A stretch of DNA of 64,000 nt. Origin: an uncultured Bacteroidota bacterium. Lineage in GTDB: Bacteria > Bacteroidota > Bacteroidia > Bacteroidales > UBA12481. Position numbers and translations under genes: made by a program. Under the pieces are notes generated by a model. That model saw only the letters and a program-made list of their open reading frames with translations, did not search any database and was not told the DNA's origin. Positions 9,509 through 17,248 of the stretch are shown here, piece by piece. Position 1 is the first letter of the stretch; every line of letters starts with the position of its first letter. The DNA lies in contig CAINOB010000002.1 of NCBI GenBank assembly GCA_903851365.1, forward strand, positions 200,051 to 264,050. The letters are read 5' to 3'.

Positions 9509-9543
9509 CCTAATTCACCTATTGTACTAAAGTCAAACTACTC

Positions 9544-10374
9544 ATGCGAACCTTTATTACGTTTATATTATTGCTTACACTGCCTGATGCTCTTTTTTCG
9601 CAGGTGGTCAAGGACTCGGCCCGGGTATCGAGAGATCCCGGTTTTTTGCTGACTACACTTAGCTATACAAGCAACAAGAATAGTTCACGACTTGCCAACC
9701 CGATCAGGATGCCCGCACTGATGGCCAATGTTTCCTATTACAGCAATATTGGCCTTTATGGTACGGCCGATTATTACCAATACCTGGTTCCGGACACGAA
9801 TACCTTTGAAGCAGAATTTAAATTAGGGTACGAAAAAACCATTCTCGATTGCATTGATCTTGATTTTTCCTATACAAACCGGCAATTCAGGGGTGATAAG
9901 GCTTATGAGGGTATTTCCTATAATCATGCACTGGAGCTGTCGGGTTCTTACCGGTTAAAAGGATTTTCGGCCACGGTGGATAACAGTTTTATGATCGGTG
10001 AAACGAACAACTATTTTCTGGATCTCAGCCTCTCGCATGATTTTACATTTGAGCGGTTTCTCCTGAAAAACGGCTACCTGGCTATTTCGCCAAGTATAAC
10101 TGGCTCTTTTGGAACTAATTTCTGGCTTCCCGGTATTATCGATCGTACCTGGGGCCATCACGGGGGTATGGGTCATCCGCCACCATTCGTTCCCCCGGCA
10201 AGAAAATTTGATTATCAGAGTGTCAACCTGATTCTTCCTCTGCAATATACCATTAGCCACTTTACTTTAAGCCTGGCCGGGTTTTATGCAATACCTTCCA
10301 AAATCCTGAAACAGCATCTATGGACCAATCAATTCGGGGTCCTGGTTTCCTTAAGTTATTCGTTAATGCTATAA
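9544..10374 (+). CDS. Predicted outer-membrane beta-barrel protein
   Basis: A 276-residue protein with a Sec signal (MRTFITFILLLTLPDALFSQ). The mature part shows alternating hydrophobic and polar residues with repeated aromatic strand ends (NVSYYSNIGLYGTADYY, LDLSLSHDFTFERF, FTLSLAGFYAI) and ends in the strand LVSLSYSLML, as expected for an outer-membrane barrel. A loop near residue 205 is His/Gly/Pro-rich (WGHHGGMGHPPPF), echoing the HHGMG segment of the lipoprotein at 8091. It ends 2 nt before the response regulator, so it is very likely in the same transcript and may be the output or the sensed target of that two-component system. Confidence 0.7.
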   Translation: MRTFITFILLLTLPDALFSQVVKDSARVSRDPGFLLTTLSYTSNKNSSRLANPIRMPALMANVSYYSNIGLYGTADYYQYLVPDTNTFEAEFKLGYEKTILDCIDLDFSYTNRQFRGDKAYEGISYNHALELSGSYRLKGFSATVDNSFMIGETNNYFLDLSLSHDFTFERFLLKNGYLAISPSITGSFGTNFWLPGIIDRTWGHHGGMGHPPPFVPPARKFDYQSVNLILPLQYTISHFTLSLAGFYAIPSKILKQHLWTNQFGVLVSLSYSLML

Positions 10375-10376
10375 CC

Positions 10377-11054
10377 ATGAGGATTTTGATCGTAGAGGAT
10401 GAAAAAAGTCTGGCAGAAGAAATTGCCCTGTTTTTAAGAAATGAGCAATACTCCTGTGATATTGCCTTTAATGGAAGGGATGCATCGGAGGAGCTGGCAG
10501 CAAACCTGTATGATTTTGTGTTGCTGGATATCGGGTTACCCGATTACAATGGACTTGACCTGATAAAAGAAGCCAAGAATTACAATTCCGAAGCCTACTT
10601 TATCGTTATTACCGCCAGAGGTGAACTGGATGACAAGCTGAAAGGATTTAATTCGGGCGCTGATGACTATTTGGCAAAGCCATTCTCGATCCTGGAACTG
10701 CATTCAAGGATACAGGCAATCACACGCCGGAAATTCGGCCAGTCGAGCTCTATAATTAAGTTCGGAAGTTTTGCTCTCGACATCTCCAAGCTTCAACTCC
10801 TTCATCAGGAAACGCCCGTCAACCTGACCAAAAAGGAGTACGACCTGTTAAGCTACCTGGTTCTTAATAAGGGCAGGGTTCTCGACCGCCTGCAGCTGGT
10901 TGAGCATATCTGGGGCAGCTTTTATGAGGATGATTTCGATTCGAACTATATCGATGTACATATTAAGAATATTCGTAAAAAACTGGGTGAATTTGATCAG
11001 TCAAACTATATAAAAACGGTTCGTGGCCTGGGATATAAATTTGAGGACGCATAA
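10377..11054 (+). CDS. OmpR/PhoB-family response regulator
   Basis: A 225-residue DNA-binding response regulator. The receiver domain starts at once (MRILIVEDEKS, acidic pair E7-D8), with phospho-acceptor Asp51 in FVLLDIGLPD, the Thr in VITARG, and Lys in LAKPFS. The C-terminal half is an OmpR-type winged helix (LTKKEYDLLSYL, then the recognition helix region YIDVHIKNIRKKLG and the terminal hairpin IKTVRGLGYKF). The ATG at 10377 fits the receiver fold exactly. It sits 2 nt after the barrel-protein gene and its TAA overlaps the kinase ATG by 1 nt, so regulator and kinase are translationally coupled. Target genes may include the upstream exported proteins; no repeats that could be its binding site were found. 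Confidence 0.95.
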   Translation: MRILIVEDEKSLAEEIALFLRNEQYSCDIAFNGRDASEELAANLYDFVLLDIGLPDYNGLDLIKEAKNYNSEAYFIVITARGELDDKLKGFNSGADDYLAKPFSILELHSRIQAITRRKFGQSSSIIKFGSFALDISKLQLLHQETPVNLTKKEYDLLSYLVLNKGRVLDRLQLVEHIWGSFYEDDFDSNYIDVHIKNIRKKLGEFDQSNYIKTVRGLGYKFEDA

Positions 11055-12379
11055 TGCTCATCAAACCGATAAAGCTTAAAAATAAAATTTCCATCATCAA
11101 TGCCCTTACCAAGGTGTTGATCATCGTTATATCCGTATTTCTTATTCCATGGATCGTAAATCGGGTCTCGATAAAAGACCTGGACAACCAGCTGATTGAA
11201 AACCTCGATAAAACTTATTCCCTGGTTGAACAGTATGGAATTGAGGAGTTTATCAAGCAGGGCGGCGATCAGCAGGCTTTCGGCAGTTACAATATTTTTA
11301 AAGAGGAATACATTTCTATTGAAAAGGTTACCGATACCACCCTATACGAAGAGATCGACTATTCCAGGAGGACTATCGAGGGGGAAACTTTTGACTACCG
11401 GGTGATAAGCGCAACCATCGAATCGCAGGGGAGTTATTACCTGATTGAAATCGGTAAAAGCATAAACAGTATCCTTGCCTTTCAGAGGCTCATCAGGAAG
11501 TTCACCTTCTACTTTTTACTCGTCCTGATGGCAGTAACTATTCTGTTTGAGCTGGCGATCACACAATATCTGTTAAGACCGTTCGGCAAAATAATCGAGC
11601 GGTTGAAAAGCTCCAACCATCCGAAAAACTTTAACTATACCCCTGTAAAAACTTCAACCGCGGATTTCAAGGACCTCGAAGAAAATATCCATGGACTGAT
11701 GCGAAAAATTGAAAGCGCCTTTAATGAAGAAAGGGACTATATCAGCAATATTTCACATGAATTGCTGACGCCGATCAGCATTATAAAAACAAAGCTTGAT
11801 AATTTTTTAAATACTACTGAGCTGACCGATGAGGAAACGGAAAAGATTATTGAATCGAAAGTTACACTTGGCCGGTTGACAAAAATGGTACGCACGCTGC
11901 TGCTATTATCGAGGATCGACAATGAAGAGTATCTCCTGGCCGACAGGGTTAACCTGAATGAATTGCTTGCCGGTCTGGGTACCGATTTTCAGGAACATTT
12001 TGAACAGAAGAATCAGGAGTTTGAGCTTAAGCTTCCGGATCAGCAGGTGGAGATTCAGGGTAACCGCGAATTACTTCATATCCTGTTTTTCAACCTGGCG
12101 AATAATGCCATAAAATATACTCCCGATGGAGGCAGGATAAGTGTTCATCTTAACCTTGAAAAGGATATTCCAGTGGTGGTGATTCAGGATAACGGTATTG
12201 GAATTGAGGAGAAAAATCTCCCCTTTATTTTCACAAGATTTAAGAAATTCCAGGAGAGCGGAAATAATTTTGGCTTAGGATTGGCCCTCGTAAAAAAGAT
12301 TTGTGATTACCAGCATTTCAGCATTGAAGTTTATTCGAAACCCATGGAGGGTACGCGGTTTGTGATCAGGTGCAAATAG
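11054..12379 (+). CDS. Sensor histidine kinase, partner of the regulator at 10377
   Basis: A 441-residue membrane kinase. Membrane helix 1 is about residues 18-37, a periplasmic sensor of about 110 residues has no recognised fold, and helix 2 is about 150-170. The HisKA domain has its phosphorylated His235 in ISNISHELLTPISI, followed by the HATPase with the N box (LFFNLANNAIKY), G1 (DNGIGI) and G2 (GLGLAL). It is the classic partner of OmpR-type regulators and overlaps the regulator gene by 1 nt. Signal unknown; the nearby His-rich exported proteins make a metal or envelope stimulus a reasonable guess, not more. It converges on the kinase at 12388, only 8 nt away. Confidence 0.95.
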   Translation: MLIKPIKLKNKISIINALTKVLIIVISVFLIPWIVNRVSIKDLDNQLIENLDKTYSLVEQYGIEEFIKQGGDQQAFGSYNIFKEEYISIEKVTDTTLYEEIDYSRRTIEGETFDYRVISATIESQGSYYLIEIGKSINSILAFQRLIRKFTFYFLLVLMAVTILFELAITQYLLRPFGKIIERLKSSNHPKNFNYTPVKTSTADFKDLEENIHGLMRKIESAFNEERDYISNISHELLTPISIIKTKLDNFLNTTELTDEETEKIIESKVTLGRLTKMVRTLLLLSRIDNEEYLLADRVNLNELLAGLGTDFQEHFEQKNQEFELKLPDQQVEIQGNRELLHILFFNLANNAIKYTPDGGRISVHLNLEKDIPVVVIQDNGIGIEEKNLPFIFTRFKKFQESGNNFGLGLALVKKICDYQHFSIEVYSKPMEGTRFVIRCK

Positions 12380-12387
12380 ATTTCGGA

Positions 12388-13929
12388 TTAACGGGGCAGC
12401 GAAAATTTAAATTCACTTCCTTTTCCCACTTCGCTTTTCACAAGGATCCTGCCACCCATAAGATTTATCAGCTTTTTAACTATCGATAGGCCCAAACCGG
12501 AGCCGCCGTATTTGTATGAAGTATCGAATTCAGCCTGGGTAAAACGTTCAAAGACCAATTCCTGTTTTTCCTCCGGGATGCCAATGCCTGTATCAGAAAC
12601 AATGAACCAGATTTCGTTTTTTGTCACCTGATGAACACCGAAGGTTATCACTCCGGTTGTTGTAAACTTAATCGAGTTATCTAAAAGGTTTGTAAAAATC
12701 TGTATCAACCGGTTGGAGTCGGTCAGGATCTCCAGATCCGGCGGTGTCTGGAGCAACCGGAATTCAATATTCTTTTTCCCCAGATCGGCTAATTTTTGCA
12801 AAAAGATCCGTTGAAGAATCTGAAGGGTATCCTGTAAGCAAAACTCTGTTTTATTGATCGCCATCTGCCCCGTTTCCAGTTTTGATATATCGAGGATATC
12901 ATCAATAATCTGGATCAGCGTATTTGCATTCCGGTTTATTATTACTGAATATTCCTTCCTAAGCTCCGGCGTGAGGTCTTCATCTTCGGTTATCAATCCT
13001 GTAAATCCCAGAATTCCGTTCAGAGGTGTTCGGATTTCGTGGCTCATATTTGCCAGAAAAGCTGACTTCAGCCTGTCGCTTTGTTCTGCTTTTTCCTTGG
13101 CTTCAATCAGTTCCTTTTCAAGGTTTTTCTGTGCCGTAACATCGATTACCATGACATGCCGTGCAGACCTTTCATTAAAAACAGTAGTATGCGATATTAT
13201 TTCCACCTGAATAATCTCGCCGGATTTTTTTTGGTGGCGCCAGCTACCTGCAGGGTTTAGTGTTTTATAAGTTCGGGCAACATCTTCAAGTAGGAGCGGA
13301 ATATCTTCTGCAGGCCGAATGTCCTTAAGAGTCATTTTAAGGAACTCATCGTGAGAATATCCATAATGGTCTACTGCAGCATCATTAACCTCCAGAAAAG
13401 CAAGGGTTTCCAGGTCGTAGATCCACATAGGCTGAGGATTGTTGAGGAACAAAAGCCGGTAATTTCTTTCACTTTCGGCTAAGGCTATTTCGGCATGGGA
13501 ATGTTCGCTCGCCAGCAGATCATTTTCCAGCCGCTTAAGGTTTGTGATGTTAAAAACAATAGAACGGCTGCAAAGATATTCTCCGTTTTTATCAATTACC
13601 GCTGTCGCATTGACCATAACCGATATATTGGACCTATTTTTAGTGATTATGTCGAACTCCAGATCATGAACATAACCAAGCTCCTTAAATTTGGGAAAAT
13701 TACTTTCAAATACTTTTTTGCTATCCGGAGTCAGCAGGTCGGGAAAATGCATCCGACCGACTAATTCCTCCTCGGTATAACCCAGCCATTCCAATTCAGT
13801 GGAATTTATCCTGATAAAAATGCCGTCTTTATCCAGTGAATGATACCCGCATGGAGCATGCTGGTAAAAGTCTGTAATGTCCTGAACGCCCTTTTGAAAT
13901 TTCAGTTTTGATTTGTTTTGTCTGGTCAT
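12388..13929 (-). CDS. PAS-PAS sensor histidine kinase, soluble
   Basis: A 513-residue kinase with no membrane helix, so it is probably cytosolic. PAS domain 1 is about residues 18-130 (HAPCGYHSLDKDGIFIRIN), PAS 2 about 155-270 (FLNNPQPMWIYDLETLAFLE). The HisKA follows with His297 in ANMSHEIRTPLNG, then the N box (IFTNLLDNSIKF), G1 (DTGIGIP) and G2 (GGSGLGLSIV). There is no receiver or output domain and no regulator gene next to it, so it is an orphan kinase. The short PAS-connecting helices contain Glu/Lys coiled coil. It is convergent with the kinase at 11054 and divergent from the gene at 13995 (65 bp apart). Confidence 0.9.
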   Translation of the reverse strand: MTRQNKSKLKFQKGVQDITDFYQHAPCGYHSLDKDGIFIRINSTELEWLGYTEEELVGRMHFPDLLTPDSKKVFESNFPKFKELGYVHDLEFDIITKNRSNISVMVNATAVIDKNGEYLCSRSIVFNITNLKRLENDLLASEHSHAEIALAESERNYRLLFLNNPQPMWIYDLETLAFLEVNDAAVDHYGYSHDEFLKMTLKDIRPAEDIPLLLEDVARTYKTLNPAGSWRHQKKSGEIIQVEIISHTTVFNERSARHVMVIDVTAQKNLEKELIEAKEKAEQSDRLKSAFLANMSHEIRTPLNGILGFTGLITEDEDLTPELRKEYSVIINRNANTLIQIIDDILDISKLETGQMAINKTEFCLQDTLQILQRIFLQKLADLGKKNIEFRLLQTPPDLEILTDSNRLIQIFTNLLDNSIKFTTTGVITFGVHQVTKNEIWFIVSDTGIGIPEEKQELVFERFTQAEFDTSYKYGGSGLGLSIVKKLINLMGGRILVKSEVGKGSEFKFSLPR

Positions 13930-13994
13930 GATTCCGCGGAGAAAATCATTTACAAATTAAGACTAATTTTAAAGTAATTCATATATCCACTAAA

Positions 13995-16079
13995 ATGGCT
14001 AAAAAACAGGGTGTTCACTTAAGATCAGCAAAGGCAGGTAGATGGTGTGCCATTTTGGTCTTTTTTTTGGTGCTTCCGGGCTTTTCTACAGAACATTACA
14101 CCGGTAAATATATTGATGGTGAAGGTGATGCGAGGTTTCTAAAGCTCATTGATGAGTCATTTGCGTTTTTCCACCCCAATGCTGCAGTACCGAATGTTTC
14201 TATGCTTTATGAGCCAAAATGGGATACTTTCCTCGAGAGCGGCGGCTGGAATGCCTGGTGGATACAAAATGGATATGGTTTTTCATATTCCGCGACTCCC
14301 TTTATTCAGGAGCCCTGGTTTTCTCTTTTGCAGCGTTCCTGGGATCTCCTTTGGAACAATCAGGGTGATGGCAGGCGGGCTGGCCGTATCGACGTTCCCG
14401 GCAAGCCGGCTAATACCAGTGCACTCTATGCCCTGGTGGCTCCCGATGGCAGTTTGGGTGATTGCGCAGGCCCGGAGGAGATAATATATAAGCAGGGAGA
14501 TGGTGATGTTTCCGTGCATGACTGGTTTTATGAGGCTACGGCAGCTGGATTGGTGATGCAGGCGGAAATTCTGCTGGCTAACCGCGATCCGGAAGCCATC
14601 CGTCATTATCTGCCAAAAATGGAACGGGCATGCAATTTCATTGAAAAGGCACGCGACCCAAAAAACAACCTGTTCCTGGTGGGACCGGCCTGCAATTTGC
14701 TGGCGCCAAGCTATGGTGGTGTGAAAATGGCTGATGGCAAGTTTGGCAAAGGCTATCTGGCAGGTGTGTCGGTAACCTATCTGGCAGCGATCGACAGGAT
14801 GCTTGAAATTTACAGGATGACAGGCAATACCGAAATGATTGCTTTGTTTGAAAAAAGGCAGGCCATCACCCGTAAATCTCTTTCGCTGCTTCAGGCTCCT
14901 GCCGGATATTTTGTAAAATCAGTAGAGCCCGGAGGTATAAAACATGGGGTGTTGGGTCAAAAAGAGTACGGATATTTAGAAGGAGTTGTCAATGCAGATG
15001 CTGTAGCATTGAGGGTGGTGGATGATCAGACGGCTGATAAAATCTATAAGCAGATAGCGGCATTTCCGGACATCCGGCCCTTCGATTTTTTACTCACGAA
15101 TGCACCCGGGCTCGACGATACCTACTGGAGCTGGGGAAAAACTTCAGGCCCCGGAATGGATGGGATCAAGGAGTTTGGCTGCTGGGTAAACGGCGGAGCC
15201 TGGACAACAGTCGAGGGCAGGGCAATTCTGATGTATTACCGCATGGGGAAATTTGAGGATGTTTACCGTTCTGCCATCCGGGCCATGAAGTGGTCGAAGG
15301 ATTTTCGCATGGACCAGCCATTTACTCAGGGAGGAGAAAATACAAAGAATAACTGGTACGATGAGGGCCAGTGGTTGCATGGCGACGGAGTAGCCGTGAT
15401 GGCCGATAATTTTGCCATACCGGCGGCTACGATCAGGGGGCTTTTCGACTATGATTATCGGGCCGACCGGTTAATCCTGCGTCCGCGGATTCCCGGCTCA
15501 ATAACTCAGTATTTGCAAAAGGAACCGGTACGTTTCGGGGACAAGAAGATCTGGCTGACTTGCCGCAATGGCGGACCTTTTGTGAAAGCAGTGAGGATTA
15601 ATGGTGAAGAGCTTAAGAGAGGCGAGAAGCATGGTGATGAGGGGGTTAGCAGGAGTGAGGTGGTGCTGTATTATGATAAACTGCCGCAGGAAGCTAAAGT
15701 GGAAATTATTATGGAAGGAGGTTGGGAGAAGTTGGGATTTTCGTCAGCGTATCCTGAAATTCCGGCATTGACCACCGTGAAAGCTGATAAGAAATTCAGG
15801 GCTGAAAGTCTGCCTGACTCTATGCAGAAGCCATATTCAGTGCTTTACCAAGCGGAAAAGACACTGGCAAAAGATCCGGCGGCTGTGGTAAATCATGCAT
15901 TCGTGGTGGAGGCTCTGGCTTCTTTCCGGGCCTATCAGGAAAGAAAAACTGTTGATCCCGGTCCGGGATATTTTAGGGTGATTGATCAAAAGAGAAGGGA
16001 GAACATGGTTAAGCTGTATGCCCGAACCGCAATGGCGCAGTACCGGGGATTCGAGAAGAGGAATGAAAAGCACAGTTAG
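13995..16079 (+). CDS. Exported (alpha/alpha)6-barrel glycosidase-like protein
   Basis: A 694-residue protein with an N-terminal signal (CAILVFFLVLPGFST after a basic stretch). The body has the helix-rich pattern with aromatic-acidic motifs found in six-hairpin glycosidases: WNAWWIQNGYGFSYSATPF, DWFYEATAAGLVMQAE, LDDTYWSWGK, WVNGGAWTTVEGRAILMYYR, and W(L)HGDGVAVM. The section at about 480-560 is beta-rich (LILRPRIPGSITQYL), like the C-terminal beta domain that follows such barrels. The family number cannot be named with confidence; GH78-, GH94- or GH95-like relatives share this layout. Probable role: release or binding of sugars from a polysaccharide outside the cytosol. No carbohydrate genes flank it directly; the CAZyme region begins about 8.5 kb further on. 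Confidence 0.7.
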   Translation: MAKKQGVHLRSAKAGRWCAILVFFLVLPGFSTEHYTGKYIDGEGDARFLKLIDESFAFFHPNAAVPNVSMLYEPKWDTFLESGGWNAWWIQNGYGFSYSATPFIQEPWFSLLQRSWDLLWNNQGDGRRAGRIDVPGKPANTSALYALVAPDGSLGDCAGPEEIIYKQGDGDVSVHDWFYEATAAGLVMQAEILLANRDPEAIRHYLPKMERACNFIEKARDPKNNLFLVGPACNLLAPSYGGVKMADGKFGKGYLAGVSVTYLAAIDRMLEIYRMTGNTEMIALFEKRQAITRKSLSLLQAPAGYFVKSVEPGGIKHGVLGQKEYGYLEGVVNADAVALRVVDDQTADKIYKQIAAFPDIRPFDFLLTNAPGLDDTYWSWGKTSGPGMDGIKEFGCWVNGGAWTTVEGRAILMYYRMGKFEDVYRSAIRAMKWSKDFRMDQPFTQGGENTKNNWYDEGQWLHGDGVAVMADNFAIPAATIRGLFDYDYRADRLILRPRIPGSITQYLQKEPVRFGDKKIWLTCRNGGPFVKAVRINGEELKRGEKHGDEGVSRSEVVLYYDKLPQEAKVEIIMEGGWEKLGFSSAYPEIPALTTVKADKKFRAESLPDSMQKPYSVLYQAEKTLAKDPAAVVNHAFVVEALASFRAYQERKTVDPGPGYFRVIDQKRRENMVKLYARTAMAQYRGFEKRNEKHS

Positions 16080-16087
16080 CAGTAAAA

Positions 16088-16267
16088 CTATACGTTCCTA
16101 CCGCCCCTGTCCCTCATGGAACCGGTTAACCAATTGAGCAGATTCATCACCGCATCGAAAAACTTGTTAATGATGGGTGATTTTGAGTTTCTGAACAGCA
16201 GCCAGGTAAATCCGGCAAGGAGGAGCAGTACCGTAATGGCTCCAACGATAATCAGGAAATCAGACAT
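16088..16267 (-). CDS. Small single-span membrane protein, unknown
   Basis: A 59-residue protein from the ATG at 16267 (MSDFLIIVGAITVLLLLAGF), one membrane helix at about residues 4-25 followed by a basic, amphipathic tail (NKFFDAVMNLLNWLTGSMRD). The frame is open further upstream, but that part reads through the inverted repeat of the DUF559 unit and is unlikely to be protein. Convergent with the gene ending at 16079. Coding status is uncertain: short length and no recognised family. Confidence 0.4.
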   Translation of the reverse strand: MSDFLIIVGAITVLLLLAGFTWLLFRNSKSPIINKFFDAVMNLLNWLTGSMRDRGGRNV

Positions 16268-16337
16268 AGGGTATGGTTTTTGGTAATGCAATTTAAAAAA
16301 TTTAAATGGTGAGGCAATGCATGGGCTATGGGAGCCG

Positions 16338-16407
16338 GCTGTGAAGATCTTAGTTGTACCCACCCCGGCCCTCCCTGAAACCAGGGAGGGAGTCTGCTTT
16401 GTTGCTT
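16338..16407 (+). repeat. Left outer inverted repeat of the DUF559 unit
   Basis: 70 bp, matching the reverse complement of 16975-17044 at all but one base. It contains AGTTGTACCCACCCC (16352-16366), then the 9-bp-arm hairpin at 16369-16390. A diverged partner in opposite orientation follows at 16433-16475, sharing AGTTGTnCCCACCCC and CCTGAAAC read on the other strand. Confidence 0.9.
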
Positions 16408-16432
16408 TCTCACTACCCAATCAAGCCTGAGC

Positions 16433-16475
16433 ACAATTCCCTTCCCGTTTCAGGGGTTATGGGGTGGGCACAACT
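16433..16475 (-). repeat. Left inner, diverged inverted partner
   Basis: Read on the minus strand it begins AGTTGTGCCCACCCC (one change from the outer copy) and goes on with CCTGAAAC and a run like GGGAAGGGA. The hairpin arms have decayed. Together with 16352-16395 it forms a doublet with about 40 bp between the two copies. Confidence 0.7.
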
Positions 16476-16549
16476 CCAGATAATTGCTCTGGAAATTCCA
16501 TTTAAGCCTGTAAAATGCATCTATAGCTGTATCATATAAAAAGTTTCAC

Positions 16550-16912
16550 ATGCATTATATTGAAATCAAAGAATTAGCTGCCAGATTTCGTAAGAATCCG
16601 ACAGAGGCAGAAAAGAAATTATGGAAATACATCAGAAATATGAAATTATCCGGAAGGAAGTTTCTTCGACAGCATCCTATTATTTATCAGATTATTAAGA
16701 ATGATTGCTTCTTCTTTATCCCGGATTTCTATTGCGACAAAGAAAAGTTAATTATCGAGTTGGATGGCGGAGTTCACGATGACAGAATAGAAAAGGATAT
16801 TCATCGTGATAAGATCCTCCAAAATCTGGGTTTTCGTATTTTACATATCCGAAATGAAGAACTCTCAGAAATGGAGTTGGTCCTTTCTAAAATTAGACAT
16901 CATTTTCTCTAA
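16550..16912 (+). CDS. DUF559 / Vsr-like endonuclease-domain protein
   Basis: A 120-residue protein of the DUF559 family, related to very-short-patch-repair endonucleases with a PD-(D/E)xK core. The helical start is typical (ARFRKNPTEAEKKLWKYIRN, then GRKFLRQHPI). The core is visible: PDFYCDKEKLIIELDGGVH gives the Asp and the E-x-D residues, followed by RDKILQNLGFRILHI. It has the usual full length for the family, so it is not truncated. Upstream of the ATG at 16550 is AT-rich and without a good Shine-Dalgarno. It is the only gene in the inverted-repeat unit 16338-17044, which suggests a cutting or nicking role directed at those repeats or at mismatched/branched DNA; that role is inference. 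Confidence 0.85.
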   Translation: MHYIEIKELAARFRKNPTEAEKKLWKYIRNMKLSGRKFLRQHPIIYQIIKNDCFFFIPDFYCDKEKLIIELDGGVHDDRIEKDIHRDKILQNLGFRILHIRNEELSEMELVLSKIRHHFL

Positions 16913-16918
16913 ATCACA

Positions 16919-16942
16919 ATCCTTTCCTGAAACGAGGGAGTG
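16919..16942 (+). repeat. Right inner, truncated repeat partner
   Basis: Contains CCTGAAACGAGGGAG (16926-16940), like the hairpin part of the left outer copy, in the same orientation as it and opposite to the adjacent right outer copy. The AGTTGTACCCACCCC part is absent because the DUF559 stop codon (16910-16912) directly precedes it. Confidence 0.55.
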
Positions 16943-16974
16943 GATTTGTAATACTGATTGGTTACGTACAATGG

Positions 16975-17044
16975 AAGCAACGAAGCAGACTCCCTCCCTG
17001 GTTTCAGGGAGGGCCGGGGTGGGTACAACTAAGATCTTCACAGC
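16975..17044 (-). repeat. Right outer inverted repeat of the DUF559 unit
   Basis: 70 bp, the reverse complement of 16338-16407 with a single mismatch. The stretch 16913-17248 (336 bp) contains no gene: it holds this repeat, its inner partner, a 14-bp palindrome at 17100-17113 and the leader of the kinase at 17249. Confidence 0.9.
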
Positions 17045-17099
17045 ACGGGTCCTCGAATCTCTAAATTGGTCCTTGATCTCCCCAAATCCAACCCCTTTT

Positions 17100-17113
17100 C
17101 GCACACGTGTGCG
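17100..17113. promoter_or_regulatory. Perfect 14-bp palindrome, possible operator
   Basis: CGCACACGTGTGCG is fully palindromic with a central CG, which is the style of LacI-family operators. It lies 135 bp upstream of the hybrid kinase start. No LacI-type gene is in the window, so the assignment is a guess. Confidence 0.3.
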
Positions 17114-17248
17114 ATAATCGTCAATAAAAATAGTTGATTGGTGTAAAAGTAATTTCGGTAAGTTATTGCTTAAGAATAGGTTAAAATTTTTCATCAATCC
17201 GGTAAAATTCCCACTATTTTTTGGCACAACCTGTGTATAACATGGGTT

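Larger units (their letters stand above)
16338..17044. mobile_element. DUF559 nuclease unit bounded by 70-bp inverted repeats
   Basis: A 707-bp unit: left repeat 16338-16407 and right repeat 16975-17044 are reverse complements with 69 of 70 positions identical. Each contains a hairpin with 9-bp arms CCCTCCCTG and CAGGGAGGG around AAAC. Inside each end lies a second, diverged and oppositely oriented partner (16433-16475 on the left, 16919-16942 on the right). The only gene inside encodes a DUF559 endonuclease. No target-site duplication was found at the outer borders, and no transposase is present. The layout resembles REP-associated transposase (RAYT) genes flanked by paired REP elements, but with another nuclease class. 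Mobility is inference. Confidence 0.6.

Noticed and set aside
16338-17044. Classical insertion sequence or MITE of a DDE transposase
   Set aside because: No transposase, no target-site duplication seen and ends with internal hairpins; the nuclease/REP-like model fits better.
16806-17117. Open frame covering the end of the DUF559 gene and the right repeat
   Set aside because: Its sequence is just the repeat translated (SLVSGRAGVGTT), also obtained from the left copy in another frame; not a protein.
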